Shown here: positions 26,118 to 35,247 of the stretch, one piece after another
Numbering within the stretch: position 1 is the stretch's first letter
Layout of the letters: every line of letters starts with the position of its first letter
Source of the DNA: Staphylococcus schweitzeri
Lineage (GTDB): Bacteria; Bacillota; Bacilli; Staphylococcales; Staphylococcaceae
NCBI RefSeq assembly: GCF_002902405.1
Contig: NZ_PPQS01000012.1
Coordinates: forward strand, 1 to 35,247
Length of the DNA stretch: 35,247 bases
Direction: 5' to 3'
The notes under the pieces: model-generated
Seen by the model: the letters and a program-made list of their open reading frames with translations, nothing else
Told to the model about the DNA's origin: nothing
Databases searched by the model: none
Program-made: the position numbers and the translations under genes

Positions 26118-27056
26118 TTAAATCCCAGCAAATATAGCACTAATATATATTCCTAATGCGTATAGCACGCCGAAAAATGTGTTTGTTTTACCGGCAGCAG
26201 CCATTGCAGGCATCATTGTTGCTGGTGTATCATTCTTCTTGAAACGTCTGATAACCTTTACAGGCATTGGGAATGATAATAAAGCAAGTAAATAAAATAG
26301 TGAGCCTCCAGGCTTAACAATAATAGTTAGAACTATAAATGCATAAGCGATAAAATACATAATTGCCATAAAGGCTAAAGAAGCTTGTTTACCTAATAAT
26401 ATTGGTAAAGTTTTTCGACCGCTAGCTTTATCTTTAACACGGTCACGAATATTGTTAGCCATATTGATTAAACCGATTGTTATTACAATTGGAATACTTA
26501 ACCAAATAGCATAACTTTGGATATTGCCAGTTTGAATAAAGAATGCAATAACAATTATAAACATACCCATAAATACGCCTGAGAATAGCTCACCAAAAGG
26601 CGTCCAAGAAATTGGGAAAGGTCCACCTGTATATAGGTAACCAACTGCCATACATACTAATCCAACAGGTAACAACCAAAACGAAGTGTTAACAGCTAAA
26701 AATATTCCTAGTAAAGCTGCAACGATATAAAATGCAATGGCTAGTCGTAATACAAGCTGTGGGCTCATACCATTACGTACTATTGCACCACCAATGCCTA
26801 CTGATTCATGATCATCAAGGCCCTTTTTATAATCGTAATATTCGTTAAACATATTTGTTGCAGCTTGAATTAATAAGCACGCAAGTAACATGGCAACAAA
26901 CAAAGTAATTTTGATATGATCTTCACTACCAAGAAAATATATTTTAGATGCTGCGGTACCAACAAGAACCGGTACGACTGAAGCAGTTAATGTATGAGGG
27001 CGCATTAAATGCCAATATTTCTTAACTGTAGAATATTGCTGATATTGATTACTCAT
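26118..27056 (-). CDS. menA: MenA, 1,4-dihydroxy-2-naphthoate prenyltransferase
   Basis: MenA is a UbiA-type membrane enzyme that joins the polyprenyl chain to dihydroxynaphthoate, giving demethylmenaquinone. The 312 residues have about eight to nine helices. The two Asp motifs that bind Mg-diphosphate are NEYYDYKKGLDD (71-82) and NNIRDRVKDKASGRKTLP near 200-217. The start is the ATG at 27056; a TTG three codons upstream is less likely. It diverges from menF, so both halves of the pathway are controlled from one 181-bp region. Confidence 0.94.
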   Translation of the reverse strand: MSNQYQQYSTVKKYWHLMRPHTLTASVVPVLVGTAASKIYFLGSEDHIKITLFVAMLLACLLIQAATNMFNEYYDYKKGLDDHESVGIGGAIVRNGMSPQLVLRLAIAFYIVAALLGIFLAVNTSFWLLPVGLVCMAVGYLYTGGPFPISWTPFGELFSGVFMGMFIIVIAFFIQTGNIQSYAIWLSIPIVITIGLINMANNIRDRVKDKASGRKTLPILLGKQASLAFMAIMYFIAYAFIVLTIIVKPGGSLFYLLALLSFPMPVKVIRRFKKNDTPATMMPAMAAAGKTNTFFGVLYALGIYISAIFAGI

Positions 27057-27099
27057 TGAATACAAAACCTCTTTAAATCATATTTTTTATAACAAAGAT

Positions 27100-27128
27100 A
27101 TTTTAATAGAAAGTAGCACAAAGGTCAA
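27100..27128 (-). promoter_or_regulatory. menA promoter
   Basis: On the minus strand TTGACC (27128-27123) and TAAAAT (27105-27100) are 17 bp apart. Confidence 0.7.
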
Positions 27129-27187
27129 TTGACGTGAAAAATTGCAAGATAAGTTTAAGCAATTCTTGTAACACAATTATCCAAAAA

Positions 27188-27196
27188 TGATACAAT
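27188..27196 (+). promoter_or_regulatory. Probable extended -10 of menFDHB
   Basis: TGATACAAT is an extended -10 (TGn-TACAAT). TTGTAA lies at 27166-27171 with a long 19-bp spacer. The menF start is 41 bp downstream. Confidence 0.5.
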
Positions 27197-27237
27197 ATAA
27201 TAATGAGTGAAAAAAGACGAAGAAAGAAGTGAAATAG

Positions 27238-28599
27238 ATGGCTACGGGCGTAACAGAGGACGATATTGTCAAAGAGATATATGACAGCTCTAAGGAATGG
27301 GTTTCAGTTGAAGTGAAATTATCACAGTCGCTAGACCCGAGCACATTATTTCATCTCACTGACAATGAGGCAGGAGGTCGCTTTTATATGCGTTTGAATG
27401 ATAATCGAACGTCATATTTTGGTTATAAAGCAATTCAATTATTTAAAAATAATTTTAAAAATAAACAATCTATTTTTAGAGAATGGGAAAAATTAAAGCA
27501 AGAAATTGCATTTATTCATCCACAATCAGGCAGACACCATCTTCGAATTGTTGGAGGGTTCCAATTTTCGAGTCATAAGTCTGATGATGAATGGCGTGAA
27601 TTTGGATTAAATCATTTTGTTTTACCAGAAGTACTCATTACTACAGAGGACGAGGATACATTTTTAACATATACAGTACAACGTGAAAATTTTGATATGG
27701 ATTCATTCAAAGCGTTAATTGAATTTTTTAATAATGCAATGGAAATTGATGTCGACGATCAAAATGGGGAAATTATTCGTAACGAAGATATTTATAAAGA
27801 TGACTGGCGTCAACTTGTTGAAGAAGCAATTAAGTCTATTAATAAAGAAGAAAAAATTGTGCTTGCTCGTAGACGATTAATTAAGTTCGATAAAGTTATT
27901 AGTATTCCGTATATATTAAAACAGGCTTTTTCTAAAGAAAAAAATAGTTATATATTTTTATTAGAATCACAAGATTCAATATTCTTTTCACAAACACCCG
28001 AACAATTACTTAAAGTTAATAATCGAATATTATCGACAAAAGCAGTTGCAGGTACAATTAAACGTTCACATAACGAAGAAGAGGATAAAAAACATGTTGA
28101 AGCCTTTTTGAAAGATAATAAAAACTTAGTAGAACATCGATTTGTTGTAGAGAGTATTTTACATGATATTGAACCATATATCACTGAATTAGATTATGAT
28201 AAGACACCCAAAATTCTTAAAAATGATCACTTATATCATTTGTATACTGAAATAAAGGCACCTTTAAAAGATGATTCATATATCGGTTTAATAGACAATT
28301 TACATCCAACACCAGCATTAGGTGGTTACCCTAAAGCCTTTGCAATTGATTTTATTGAACAAAAAGAATTTGGTACAAGAGGGTTATACGGTGCACCGGT
28401 TGGTTATATAGATATATATGATGATTGTGAATTTATTGTAGCTATACGTTCGATGCTCATAAAACAAACACAAGCAACATTATTTGCTGGGTGCGGTATT
28501 GTTAAGGATTCTGATCCAGACAGTGAATTAGCAGAGACGAATCTTAAATTCTCACCTATGATGAATGCATTAGGAGTCGATATGAATGGGAAATCATAA
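27238..28599 (+). CDS. menF: MenF, menaquinone-specific isochorismate synthase
   Basis: MenF converts chorismate to isochorismate, the entry step of menaquinone synthesis. The 453 residues show the chorismate-binding enzyme core in the C-terminal half: [12 protein letters not shown] near 262-273, [12 protein letters not shown] near 359-370 and [13 protein letters not shown] near 378-390. The N-terminal half is less conserved, as usual. The ATG follows AAGAAGTG. The menD start lies inside its last codons (14-bp overlap), so translation is coupled. Confidence 0.94.
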   Translation: MATGVTEDDIVKEIYDSSKEWVSVEVKLSQSLDPSTLFHLTDNEAGGRFYMRLNDNRTSYFGYKAIQLFKNNFKNKQSIFREWEKLKQEIAFIHPQSGRHHLRIVGGFQFSSHKSDDEWREFGLNHFVLPEVLITTEDEDTFLTYTVQRENFDMDSFKALIEFFNNAMEIDVDDQNGEIIRNEDIYKDDWRQLVEEAIKSINKEEKIVLARRRLIKFDKVISIPYILKQAFSKEKNSYIFLLESQDSIFFSQTPEQLLKVNNRILSTKAVAGTIKRSHNEEEDKKHVEAFLKDNKNLVEHRFVVESILHDIEPYITELDYDKTPKILKNDHLYHLYTEIKAPLKDDSYIGLIDNLHPTPALGGYPKAFAIDFIEQKEFGTRGLYGAPVGYIDIYDDCEFIVAIRSMLIKQTQATLFAGCGIVKDSDPDSELAETNLKFSPMMNALGVDMNGKS

Positions 28600-30259
28600 A
28601 GAAGCATTAACTAAGCAAGTATACACATTTGCATCTGAACTTTATGCTTATGGTGTAAGGGAAGTAGTTATCAGTCCAGGATCACGTTCAACACCGCTTG
28701 CACTTGCATTTGAAGCACATCCAAATATTAAAACGTGGATTCATCCTGATGAACGAAGTGCAGCATTTTTTGCGGTAGGATTAATCAAAGGTAGTGAAAG
28801 ACCTGTTGCTATTTTATGTACGTCAGGCACGGCAGCAGCTAACTATACACCAGCTATTGCTGAAAGCCAAATTAGTAGAATACCATTAATTGTATTGACG
28901 AGTGATCGACCACATGAGTTAAGAAGTGTGGGAGCGCCTCAAGCAATTAATCAGGTTAATATGTTTAACAATTATGTGAGCTATGAATTTGATATGCCAT
29001 TAGCTGATGACTGTAAAGAAACAATTGATGCAATTTATTATCAAATGCAAATTGCTAGTCAGTATTTGTATGGACCACATAAAGGGCCAATTCATTTCAA
29101 CTTACCGTTTAGAGATCCATTGACACCAGACTTAACGAAGACAGATTTACTTAAGTCAGAAATGAAGATTTTGCCACATTACCAAAAAAGTATAAATGCA
29201 TCAGCATTAAAAAATATTTTAAGTAAGCCGAAAGGTCTAATTATTGTAGGGGATATGCAGCATCAAGAAGTTGATCAAATTTTAACATACTCATCAATGT
29301 ACGATTTGCCAATTTTAGCAGATCCATTAAGTCGTTTAAGAAAATTTGATCATCCAAATGTAATCAGTACGTATGATTTATTGTATAGAAGTGGCTTAGA
29401 ATTAAATGTTGACTTTGTTATACGTGTTGGTAAACCTGTAATTTCTAAGAAGTTGAATCAATGGTTAAAGAAAGCTGAAGCATTACAGATTTTAGTACAA
29501 AATAACGATAAAATCGATGTATTTCCTATAGCACCAGACATTTCTTATGAGATTTCTGCGAATGATTTCTTTAGATCTTTAATGGATGCGACAATAGTAA
29601 AACGAAAAGATTGGTTGGAATTATGGCAACGTCTTGAGGAACAAGCACGTGTTGAAATTAACCATTACCTTGAACATGCTACCGATGAAAGTGCTTTTGT
29701 TGCTGAACTAATCAACAAGACGCCAGATGAAGAAGCTTTATTTATAAGTAATAGTATGCCGATTAGAGACATTGATAATTTATTGTTAAATAAAAATATT
29801 GATATTTATGCTAATCGTGGTGCAAATGGAATTGATGGCATTGTTTCAACTGCTCTTGGAATGGCAGTGCACAAACGCATAACATTATTAATTGGCGATT
29901 TATCTTTTTATCATGATATGAATGGACTATTAATGTCTAAATTAAATCATATTCACATGAATATTGTATTGTTGAATAATGATGGTGGTGGTATTTTTTC
30001 ATATTTACCACAAAAAGATAGTGCATCTGATTATTTTGAACGTTTATTTGGCACTCCTACAGGTTTAGATTTCGAGTACGCTGCTAAGTTATATGATTTT
30101 AGCTTTAAGCGATTTAAACATATTTCAGATTTTAAAAATGAAAAATTATCATATAACATTTCTACAATTTATGAAATGATTACAAATAGAGAAGTTAATT
30201 ATGAGCAGCATCAAATTTTATATAAGAAATTGAGTGAAATGATTCATGCTACATTATAA
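28586..30259 (+). CDS. menD: MenD, SEPHCHC synthase
   Basis: MenD is a thiamine-diphosphate enzyme that joins 2-oxoglutarate-derived succinic semialdehyde to isochorismate. The 557 residues have the three-domain layout. SPGSRSTPL and [13 protein letters not shown] (with the cofactor-activating Glu) are in the first domain. The Mg-TPP motif runs from [11 protein letters not shown] to NNDGGG in the last. The ATG follows AGGAG inside menF, and menH starts 14 bp before the menD stop. Confidence 0.95.
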   Translation: MGNHKEALTKQVYTFASELYAYGVREVVISPGSRSTPLALAFEAHPNIKTWIHPDERSAAFFAVGLIKGSERPVAILCTSGTAAANYTPAIAESQISRIPLIVLTSDRPHELRSVGAPQAINQVNMFNNYVSYEFDMPLADDCKETIDAIYYQMQIASQYLYGPHKGPIHFNLPFRDPLTPDLTKTDLLKSEMKILPHYQKSINASALKNILSKPKGLIIVGDMQHQEVDQILTYSSMYDLPILADPLSRLRKFDHPNVISTYDLLYRSGLELNVDFVIRVGKPVISKKLNQWLKKAEALQILVQNNDKIDVFPIAPDISYEISANDFFRSLMDATIVKRKDWLELWQRLEEQARVEINHYLEHATDESAFVAELINKTPDEEALFISNSMPIRDIDNLLLNKNIDIYANRGANGIDGIVSTALGMAVHKRITLLIGDLSFYHDMNGLLMSKLNHIHMNIVLLNNDGGGIFSYLPQKDSASDYFERLFGTPTGLDFEYAAKLYDFSFKRFKHISDFKNEKLSYNISTIYEMITNREVNYEQHQILYKKLSEMIHATL

Positions 30260-31049
30260 ATTTTATAAAGCAAAAGTCGATACGTCTCAAATATTAATAT
30301 TGTTACATGGATTTCTAAGTGATAGTCGTACTTATCATGACCATATAGACACCTTTACTAATATTTGTCATGTTGTGACTATAGATTTACCTGGACATGG
30401 TGAAGATAAATCACCCACCGATGTAGATTGGAACTTTGATTATATTACATCATCATTAGATCAAATTTTAGAGCAATATAAAAATAAATCGATTTCAATG
30501 CTAGGTTATTCTATGGGTGGTCGTATTGCATTGTATTATGCATTACATGGCCGAATTAAAATTGCAAAACTTATTTTAGAGAGTACATCACCTGGAATTA
30601 AACTTGAAGCGGATCAAATAGAGCGTCGTCTTATAGATGAAGCACGAGCAAAAGTATTAGAAATCGCAGGCATAGAAGTTTTTGTAAATGATTGGGAAAA
30701 ATTACCGCTATTTCAAACACAATATCAATTGTCTGAGGAAAAACAACATCAAATTAGAGAACAACGACTATCTCAATCACCAATTAAAATGGCTAAAGCA
30801 TTAAGGGATTATGGTACAGGCCAAATGCCTAATTTATGGTCACAAATAGCAGGATTAAAAATGCCGGTATTAATTTTAGCAGGTGAGTATGATGAGAAGT
30901 TTGTACAAATCGCTGAAAAAATGACAAATTTAATTTCAAATAGTAAATGTAAATTATTTTCTGCAGTAGGACATACAATTCATGTGGAAGATAATGTTGA
31001 ATTTGATACAATGATATTAGGATTTTTAAAGGAGGAGCAAAATGACTAA
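30246..31049 (+). CDS. menH: MenH, SHCHC synthase (alpha/beta hydrolase)
   Basis: MenH eliminates pyruvate from the MenD product to give SHCHC. The 267 residues form an alpha/beta-hydrolase with oxyanion loop HGFLSD (21-26), nucleophile S89 in GYSMGG, acid D216 in GEYDEKF and base H243 in VGHTIH. It overlaps menD by 14 bp and menB by 8 bp. The menE and menC steps needed between MenH and MenB are not encoded here. Confidence 0.93.
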   Translation: MLHYKFYKAKVDTSQILILLHGFLSDSRTYHDHIDTFTNICHVVTIDLPGHGEDKSPTDVDWNFDYITSSLDQILEQYKNKSISMLGYSMGGRIALYYALHGRIKIAKLILESTSPGIKLEADQIERRLIDEARAKVLEIAGIEVFVNDWEKLPLFQTQYQLSEEKQHQIREQRLSQSPIKMAKALRDYGTGQMPNLWSQIAGLKMPVLILAGEYDEKFVQIAEKMTNLISNSKCKLFSAVGHTIHVEDNVEFDTMILGFLKEEQND

Positions 31050-31863
31050 CAGACAATGGGAAACACTTAGAGAATATGATGAAATCAAATATGAATTTTA
31101 CGAAGGGATTGCTAAAGTGACGATTAATCGTCCTGAGGTACGTAATGCATTTACACCAAAAACAGTTGCTGAAATGATTGATGCATTTTCACGTGCACGT
31201 GATGATCAAAATGTTTCAGTTATCGTATTAACAGGTGAAGGTGATTTAGCATTCTGTTCTGGTGGAGATCAGAAGAAACGTGGCCATGGAGGTTATGTAG
31301 GAGAAGACCAAATTCCTCGCTTAAATGTATTAGATTTACAGCGTTTAATTCGTATCATTCCAAAACCGGTTATTGCAATGGTAAAAGGTTATGCAGTAGG
31401 TGGCGGGAATGTACTTAATGTCGTATGTGATTTAACAATAGCTGCTGATAACGCAATCTTTGGACAAACGGGACCTAAAGTAGGTTCATTTGATGCTGGT
31501 TATGGTTCAGGATATTTAGCAAGAATCGTTGGACATAAAAAAGCACGTGAAATCTGGTACTTATGTCGTCAATATAATGCACAAGAAGCATTGGATATGG
31601 GCTTAGTTAATACTGTTGTACCTCTAGATCAAGTTGAAGACGAAACAGTTCAATGGTGTAAAGAAATTATGAAACATTCACCAACAGCTTTACGTTTCCT
31701 TAAAGCAGCTATGAATGCTGATACTGATGGTTTAGCTGGATTACAACAAATGGCAGGGGATGCAACTTTACTTTATTACACTACTGATGAAGCAAAAGAA
31801 GGTCGTGATGCGTTTAAAGAAAAACGTGACCCTGACTTTGATCAATTCCCTAAATTCCCATAA
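31042..31863 (+). CDS. menB: MenB, 1,4-dihydroxy-2-naphthoyl-CoA synthase
   Basis: MenB is a crotonase-fold enzyme that closes the naphthoquinone ring of succinylbenzoyl-CoA. The 273 residues match the family: the oxyanion-hole segments [10 protein letters not shown] (about 73-82) and [10 protein letters not shown] (about 117-126), and the active-site stretch [17 protein letters not shown] near 152-168. A strong AAAGGAGGAG serves the ATG inside the end of menH. It is last in the operon, with a terminator after it. Confidence 0.96.
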   Translation: MTNRQWETLREYDEIKYEFYEGIAKVTINRPEVRNAFTPKTVAEMIDAFSRARDDQNVSVIVLTGEGDLAFCSGGDQKKRGHGGYVGEDQIPRLNVLDLQRLIRIIPKPVIAMVKGYAVGGGNVLNVVCDLTIAADNAIFGQTGPKVGSFDAGYGSGYLARIVGHKKAREIWYLCRQYNAQEALDMGLVNTVVPLDQVEDETVQWCKEIMKHSPTALRFLKAAMNADTDGLAGLQQMAGDATLLYYTTDEAKEGRDAFKEKRDPDFDQFPKFP

Positions 31864-31883
31864 GTTATTTTGAAATTAAATTT

Positions 31884-31927
31884 AAGTCACTTGTGTCGCT
31901 TAATTGCGATTACAAGTGGCTTTTTTA
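31884..31927 (+). terminator. Terminator of the men operon
   Basis: AAGTCACTTGT and ACAAGTGGCTT pair with one G-U; TCGC/GCGA extends the stem inside. A run of six Ts follows. Confidence 0.88.
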
Positions 31928-31972
31928 TATGACATTTGAAGGAGAGGTGAATATGAGTAGGGAGTGGAACAA

Positions 31973-32013
31973 ATAAAGAACCACTAATGATTTATTATGT
32001 AGTAGTTCTTTAT
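31973..32013. repeat. Imperfect 14-bp inverted repeat
   Basis: ATAAAGAACCACTA (31973-31986) pairs with TAGTAGTTCTTTAT (32000-32013) with one mismatch. No T run follows, so it is not a standard terminator. Confidence 0.75.
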
Positions 32014-32114
32014 CATTAGCCACTGCTAATGTGTACTAAAAATAGGAATATTTGAGTAAAACACATCCGTAAGGAATACTAATTTCTAAAGAAAAAGTAC
32101 TTCATTATCGTTGT

Positions 32115-32292
32115 CACCCCAACTTGCATTGCCTGTAGAAATTGGGAACCCAATTTCTCTATGTATGGGGCCCCGCACCCCAACTTGTATTGCTTTTAGA
32201 AATTGGGAATCCAATTTCTCTGTGAATGGAGCCCCGCCAACATGCATATTATTGTAAGTTGAATTTGCATCAGCTTCTGTGTTGGATCCCCG
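32115..32292. repeat. Three tandem STAR-like repeat units
   Basis: Two units of exactly 61 bases (32115-32175, 32176-32236) share CACCCCAACTTG at the start, the palindrome AAATTGGGAACCCAATTT (second copy with one change) and an end in GGGGCCCCG or GGAGCCCCG. A third diverged unit (32237-32292) ends TGTGTTGGATCCCCG. These ends resemble the core of the Staphylococcus aureus repeat (STAR), TGTTGGGGCCC, in decayed form. Confidence 0.78.
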
Positions 32293-32303
32293 TAACTTGC
32301 AAG

Positions 32304-32355
32304 GTTGACTAGAATTGAAAGAAGCTTGTTACAAGCGCATTTTCATTTAGTCAAC
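32304..32355. repeat. Nested hairpin after the STAR-like units
   Basis: GTTGACTA (32304-32311) pairs with TAGTCAAC (32348-32355); inside, GCTTGT (32324-32329) pairs with ACAAGC (32331-32336) around a single base. I recall the same hairpin next to STAR units elsewhere in S. aureus genomes. Confidence 0.65.
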
Positions 32356-32572
32356 TACTGCTAATATGACTTTGCAGAAACTAGGACGTTGTGAACTGCA
32401 CTGAGTCAAGTAGTCATTAAAAAAATGAAAACTTTGAAGGGACATATCATTAAGTCTCAGGATCTGCATGATTTAACTAGTATATTATTGTTATGAAAGG
32501 TATTTCGTCAGGTGTTATCTAATGGAATGTAATAGTTTAATTATAATTAGTTGTAATATGCAGATTTGATAA

Positions 32573-32613
32573 ATAAAAACGGGTTGATGAGAAATTTAAT
32601 TCTCTCCAACCCG
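32573..32613 (-). terminator. Terminator of the ssp operon
   Basis: On the minus strand CGGGTTG and CAACCCG enclose a second stem, GAGAA/TTCTC, and are followed by TTTTTATTTATC, 24 bases after sspC. Confidence 0.85.
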
Positions 32614-32637
32614 CTAGTATATGTGAAATCATTTATT

Positions 32638-32967
32638 TTAAATTAATCGTTCATATAATATCGGTCTTGAAGTCCCAATACCATCTTGAGATGAAGTTTG
32701 CATTAATATATGTTGTGAATCATCATAATCTAGAATATAAATGATTTGATCTTGGTGTAAGGGTGAAAACTTAATTCGTTGATGGGTAGTATCAATAAAA
32801 AGTATACGACATTGATTTTGAGTTGTATTATCACCATGTCTAATACAAATTGTTTTTTGTAATTGATGATTGCTCCAATTACCAATAAATAAATTTATAT
32901 TATTTAGTTCAAGGTGAGTCAAATTCGTTTTGTCATAAATGAAATTTATAAATTGTAATTGATACAT
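32638..32967 (-). CDS. sspC: Staphostatin B, cytosolic inhibitor of staphopain B
   Basis: SspC is a beta-barrel protein of 109 residues without a signal peptide that blocks prematurely folded SspB inside the cell. The inhibitory loop GIGTSRP, whose Gly sits in the protease S1 pocket, is visible at about residues 96-102. The sequence matches S. aureus SspC, with more substitutions than most proteins in the window. AAAGGTAGG serves the ATG. It is the last gene of sspABC. Confidence 0.92.
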   Translation of the reverse strand: MYQLQFINFIYDKTNLTHLELNNINLFIGNWSNHQLQKTICIRHGDNTTQNQCRILFIDTTHQRIKFSPLHQDQIIYILDYDDSQHILMQTSSQDGIGTSRPILYERLI

Positions 32968-33004
32968 CGTTTTACCTACCTTTAATCAATATCAGCAACA
33001 TTTT

Positions 33005-34198
33005 TTAATAACCAATCATTGAACCATACCAGTTGTAATCACGGTTGAATGATAAGTGTAATAGACTTGAGTCAGCATCTTGAATTGACACTTCAGTGTC
33101 CCAAGGATTCCAATAGATGATTTTTTCTTGGTCATTAATTTTAGCGTTACCTACAACTGCAAGAGCATGACCTAAATGCGGATCATTAGGATTTTGAGAT
33201 ACGCTTTGTGCAAGAATCATAATACCTACGTTATCTTTTGTAAGTTGATCAACTTGATTATACGATGGCATACCTTCTTGATAGTGAATATCTCTACCTT
33301 GTGATTTTCCATATTCAATCATTTGGTTAGGGTAAGTTGAACAATTCACAAGTTCTTCTTCACTTACATCTGGGTATAATGTGCGCATAATATCATGTGC
33401 ATTATATGTGTCAGTATTTTTAGTGGCATTTAATAGCGCTGCCATACTGAATCCAGCACACCAAGAATTATCAAATTGTTGTTCTCTAATTTTAAAGTTT
33501 TTTAGAGTGTTTTCATATTGAACTTGATCTGCCTGTTCATTTTGTAGTGTCGCACTTTCTTCAATTTTAGTTGGGGTAACAGTGGCTTTCAACTCTTGTT
33601 TTAATTCTGGTGAAACAGTTTTACTGCTTTCTTTTTCTTTTACATTATTAGGTAGTGGTGTAGCTTTAACTAGTCTAACTTTACCATCTTCCTCAAAGTA
33701 AAAACCTTTTTCATCAGTAAGAACAGTGATATTAGTGTTTTTATCTTTAATTTGGTCTAATTCTTTAGCGATAAAGTTTGAAATTTTAACACTATAATTC
33801 ATATCATCTTTTGATTTGTTTAAATCATCTTTATTTTTAGGGCTTAATGTTAAAATGTAAACAATTTTACCATCTTTAATGATTGGATAATAGTAACTAT
33901 TATCTTCTTCACCATTAAATTTATATATTTTAAAAGCTTCGCCGAGTTCATATTTGCCAGCTTGAGCATTGTTTTGTTTATCTAATGCTTTAGCATATCC
34001 AGCAAATTGTTGATGTGCTAAAGCGTCAACTTTTTGTGGCACTTTATCACTCTTAACTTTTATTTCTAATTGTTTTGATTGTGAATCTGCTTTTGCATTA
34101 TTATTATTATTAGCAATTGCGACAAGTGATAAAATAAGCAAGGAAATAAGTGCGATACTTATAATATTGAATATTCTAGTTTTACATGAATTATTCAT
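33005..34198 (-). CDS. sspB: Staphopain B precursor, secreted cysteine protease
   Basis: SspB is a papain-fold (C47) protease secreted as a zymogen and activated by the V8 protease SspA. The 397 residues comprise a signal peptide (about 1-36, hydrophobic LISLLILSLVAIA), a propeptide to about 222 and the mature enzyme from about DQVQYENTLKNFKI. The catalytic Cys is C247 (NSWCAGFSM), the His H344 (GHALAVVG) and the Asn is in YWNPWD. The S. aureus form I recall has 393 residues, with the catalytic residues four positions lower, so about four residues are inserted in the propeptide. GGAGG lies seven bases before the ATG. It is second in the operon. Confidence 0.94.
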   Translation of the reverse strand: MNNSCKTRIFNIISIALISLLILSLVAIANNNNNAKADSQSKQLEIKVKSDKVPQKVDALAHQQFAGYAKALDKQNNAQAGKYELGEAFKIYKFNGEEDNSYYYPIIKDGKIVYILTLSPKNKDDLNKSKDDMNYSVKISNFIAKELDQIKDKNTNITVLTDEKGFYFEEDGKVRLVKATPLPNNVKEKESSKTVSPELKQELKATVTPTKIEESATLQNEQADQVQYENTLKNFKIREQQFDNSWCAGFSMAALLNATKNTDTYNAHDIMRTLYPDVSEEELVNCSTYPNQMIEYGKSQGRDIHYQEGMPSYNQVDQLTKDNVGIMILAQSVSQNPNDPHLGHALAVVGNAKINDQEKIIYWNPWDTEVSIQDADSSLLHLSFNRDYNWYGSMIGY

Positions 34199-34280
34199 AT
34201 AATAACCTCCATTAGAGTTAAAATCTTATGCGTTGGAAAGTCTTTACTTCTGTTATTATCAGTACTAATCAAGATTTAAT

Positions 34281-35174
34281 TTATGCTGCATCTGGATTGT
34301 CTGAGTTATTGTTATCGCCATCTGCAAAGTGAATATCTTGAATATTTTCTTTTAAGAAGTTACGTACGTTTTCATTAATAAATACTGCGCCGTTAAATTC
34401 ATTTGGCACGCCACCCCAATGAATTCCAATAACTTCATTTTTGTCGTTAAAGACTGGTGATCCAGAGTTACCGCCAGTAGTACTTAAGTCATATTGCATA
34501 GCTTCGCCTTTTAAGTAAGTAATTTTCCCTTTACTTTCCCACATAGTTGCTACAGGTTTATCTCCAGGATAACCAGTTACAGTAATTGGTTGTTCAACTT
34601 GTGTTTCTGCATTATTGCTCATTGTCGCTGGTTTAACTACTTCACCGATATGTTGGTTCTTGTCATTAGGAGAGAATTTAACAATAGCTAAATCACCTTC
34701 ACCAGTATATTTAGTTATTTGTTCAGCTCTGAAACCACCATTTGGATAATTATCTTGGCTTTTTGCAGAAGGGAATGCTGTTAAAGATTGAGGGTTACCT
34801 TGCGTAGCATCAACAACGTGTTTATTTGTTAAAAGTGTATCTTTACCTACTACTACACCTGAGGCAATAAATGTTCCAGTTGGTGATTCAACTTGAATAA
34901 AAGTAACAGGTGCATAATGTCCGTTAGTCGTATCTTCAATTTGATGACGATCATTGTTTGGTAAGATAACATTTGCATGTTCGCGCTGTTCAATTGGTTT
35001 CAAATTATTACCTTTTTGAATTTTAGGTGATTGTTGCTTATCTGATTGCGTCTGTTTTGCATGAGAATCTAGGGAATTAGAAGATAACGCATTTGCTGAT
35101 GGGGAATTAACAAGAGTCACTGTTGTCAAAGTTGCAACTAATAAAGAACTAACTTTCAAAAATTTACCTTTCAT
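34281..35174 (-). CDS. sspA: V8 glutamyl endopeptidase precursor, short-tailed
   Basis: SspA is a secreted serine protease that cuts after Glu and Asp and activates SspB. The 297 residues include a signal peptide to about residue 29 (ANA), a propeptide to N68 and the mature enzyme from V69 (VILPNND). The triad is H119 (TNKHVVDA), D161 (EGDLAIV) and S237 (TGGNSGSP). The mature catalytic part is complete, but after HFADGDNNN only SDNPDAA follows: the long Pro-Asn-Asp tandem-repeat tail of S. aureus V8 (about 336 residues in total) is missing. GGAGG lies before the ATG. It is first in sspABC. Confidence 0.95.
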   Translation of the reverse strand: MKGKFLKVSSLLVATLTTVTLVNSPSANALSSNSLDSHAKQTQSDKQQSPKIQKGNNLKPIEQREHANVILPNNDRHQIEDTTNGHYAPVTFIQVESPTGTFIASGVVVGKDTLLTNKHVVDATQGNPQSLTAFPSAKSQDNYPNGGFRAEQITKYTGEGDLAIVKFSPNDKNQHIGEVVKPATMSNNAETQVEQPITVTGYPGDKPVATMWESKGKITYLKGEAMQYDLSTTGGNSGSPVFNDKNEVIGIHWGGVPNEFNGAVFINENVRNFLKENIQDIHFADGDNNNSDNPDAA

Positions 35175-35207
35175 TTAAAAACCTCCAAAAAATTTATTTA
35201 CAAGATA

Positions 35208-35235
35208 AATATAACACTAAAATTTTTTAAGTCAA
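35208..35235 (-). promoter_or_regulatory. Promoter of sspABC
   Basis: On the minus strand TTGACT (35235-35230) and an extended -10, TGTTATATT (TATATT at 35213-35208), are 16 bp apart. In S. aureus the operon answers to agr, SarA and Rot; their sites would lie mostly beyond the window edge. Confidence 0.75.
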
Positions 35236-35247
35236 TAAGAATATATA

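Larger units (their letters stand above)
31928..32571. other. Long intergenic region with repeats between menB and sspC
   Basis: These 644 bases have no convincing gene. They hold, in order, a hairpin (31973-32013), three STAR-like units (32115-32292), another hairpin (32304-32355) and AT-rich sequence. A frame after GGAGAGGTG at 31954 encodes only MSREWNK. Regions of this make-up recur between S. aureus genes; I recall similar blocks, in less decayed form, from other loci. Confidence 0.7.

Noticed and set aside
31954..31977. Short frame MSREWNK after a good GGAGAGGTG site
   Set aside because: It has only seven codons and lies at the start of a repeat block, where similar sequence is found as a repeat border in S. 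aureus.
32115..32292. CRISPR-like array
   Set aside because: The 61-bp units are contiguous and carry no unique spacers; no cas genes are present.

Overview
The window reads as chromosomal DNA of the Staphylococcus aureus complex. It is AT-rich and carries the gene order ugtP-ltaA / murE-prfC-terC-htrA-ktrD / tRNA / comK / lplA / tarM / menAFDHB / sspABC. Compared from memory with S. aureus, most proteins are close but not identical, with scattered substitutions, a different acidic region in HtrA and a much shorter V8 protease tail. A sister species (S. argenteus or S. schweitzeri) or a deep S. aureus lineage is therefore likelier than a common S. aureus clone. This is inference from recall, not from an alignment.

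Region 1 (1-12.9 kb) is housekeeping and envelope. The glycolipid-anchor pair ugtP-ltaA (minus strand) diverges from murE, a YueH-like small gene and prfC. A yybP-ykoY (manganese) riboswitch with its own promoter and terminator precedes a TerC-family exporter. An HtrA-type membrane protease and a KtrB/D potassium channel subunit follow as a pair, then a 5'-nucleotidase-like protein whose metal-site motifs look degraded.

Region 2 (12.9-16.4 kb) holds tRNA-Asn and tRNA-Ser, the competence regulator comK, an IDEAL-domain protein, lipoate ligase lplA, a DUF2187 protein shorter than 60 residues, and a CPBP-like membrane protein with altered active-site motifs.

Region 3 (16.4-20.7 kb) is the accessory part. 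It has a SprG-like type I toxin gene with a convergent antisense RNA, a 17-bp perfect inverted repeat, and a 5'-truncated duplicate that lost the toxin start but keeps an antisense promoter and terminator. Next comes a lactococcin-972-type bacteriocin operon: secreted peptide, large membrane protein, YxeA-like lipid-side protein and ABC ATPase.

Region 4 (20.7-26.1 kb) has a small membrane protein, the wall teichoic acid glycosyltransferase tarM with a small upstream partner gene, a DoxX protein, a siderophore-type binding lipoprotein, a 38-residue cationic peptide gene, a TM2 protein and a GNAT acetyltransferase.

Region 5 (26.1-31.9 kb) is menaquinone synthesis: menA diverges from the overlapping menF-menD-menH-menB operon. 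Region 6 (31.9 kb to the end) begins with about 640 bp of intergenic STAR-like repeats and hairpins, then the secreted protease operon sspA-sspB-sspC on the minus strand with its promoter at the right edge.
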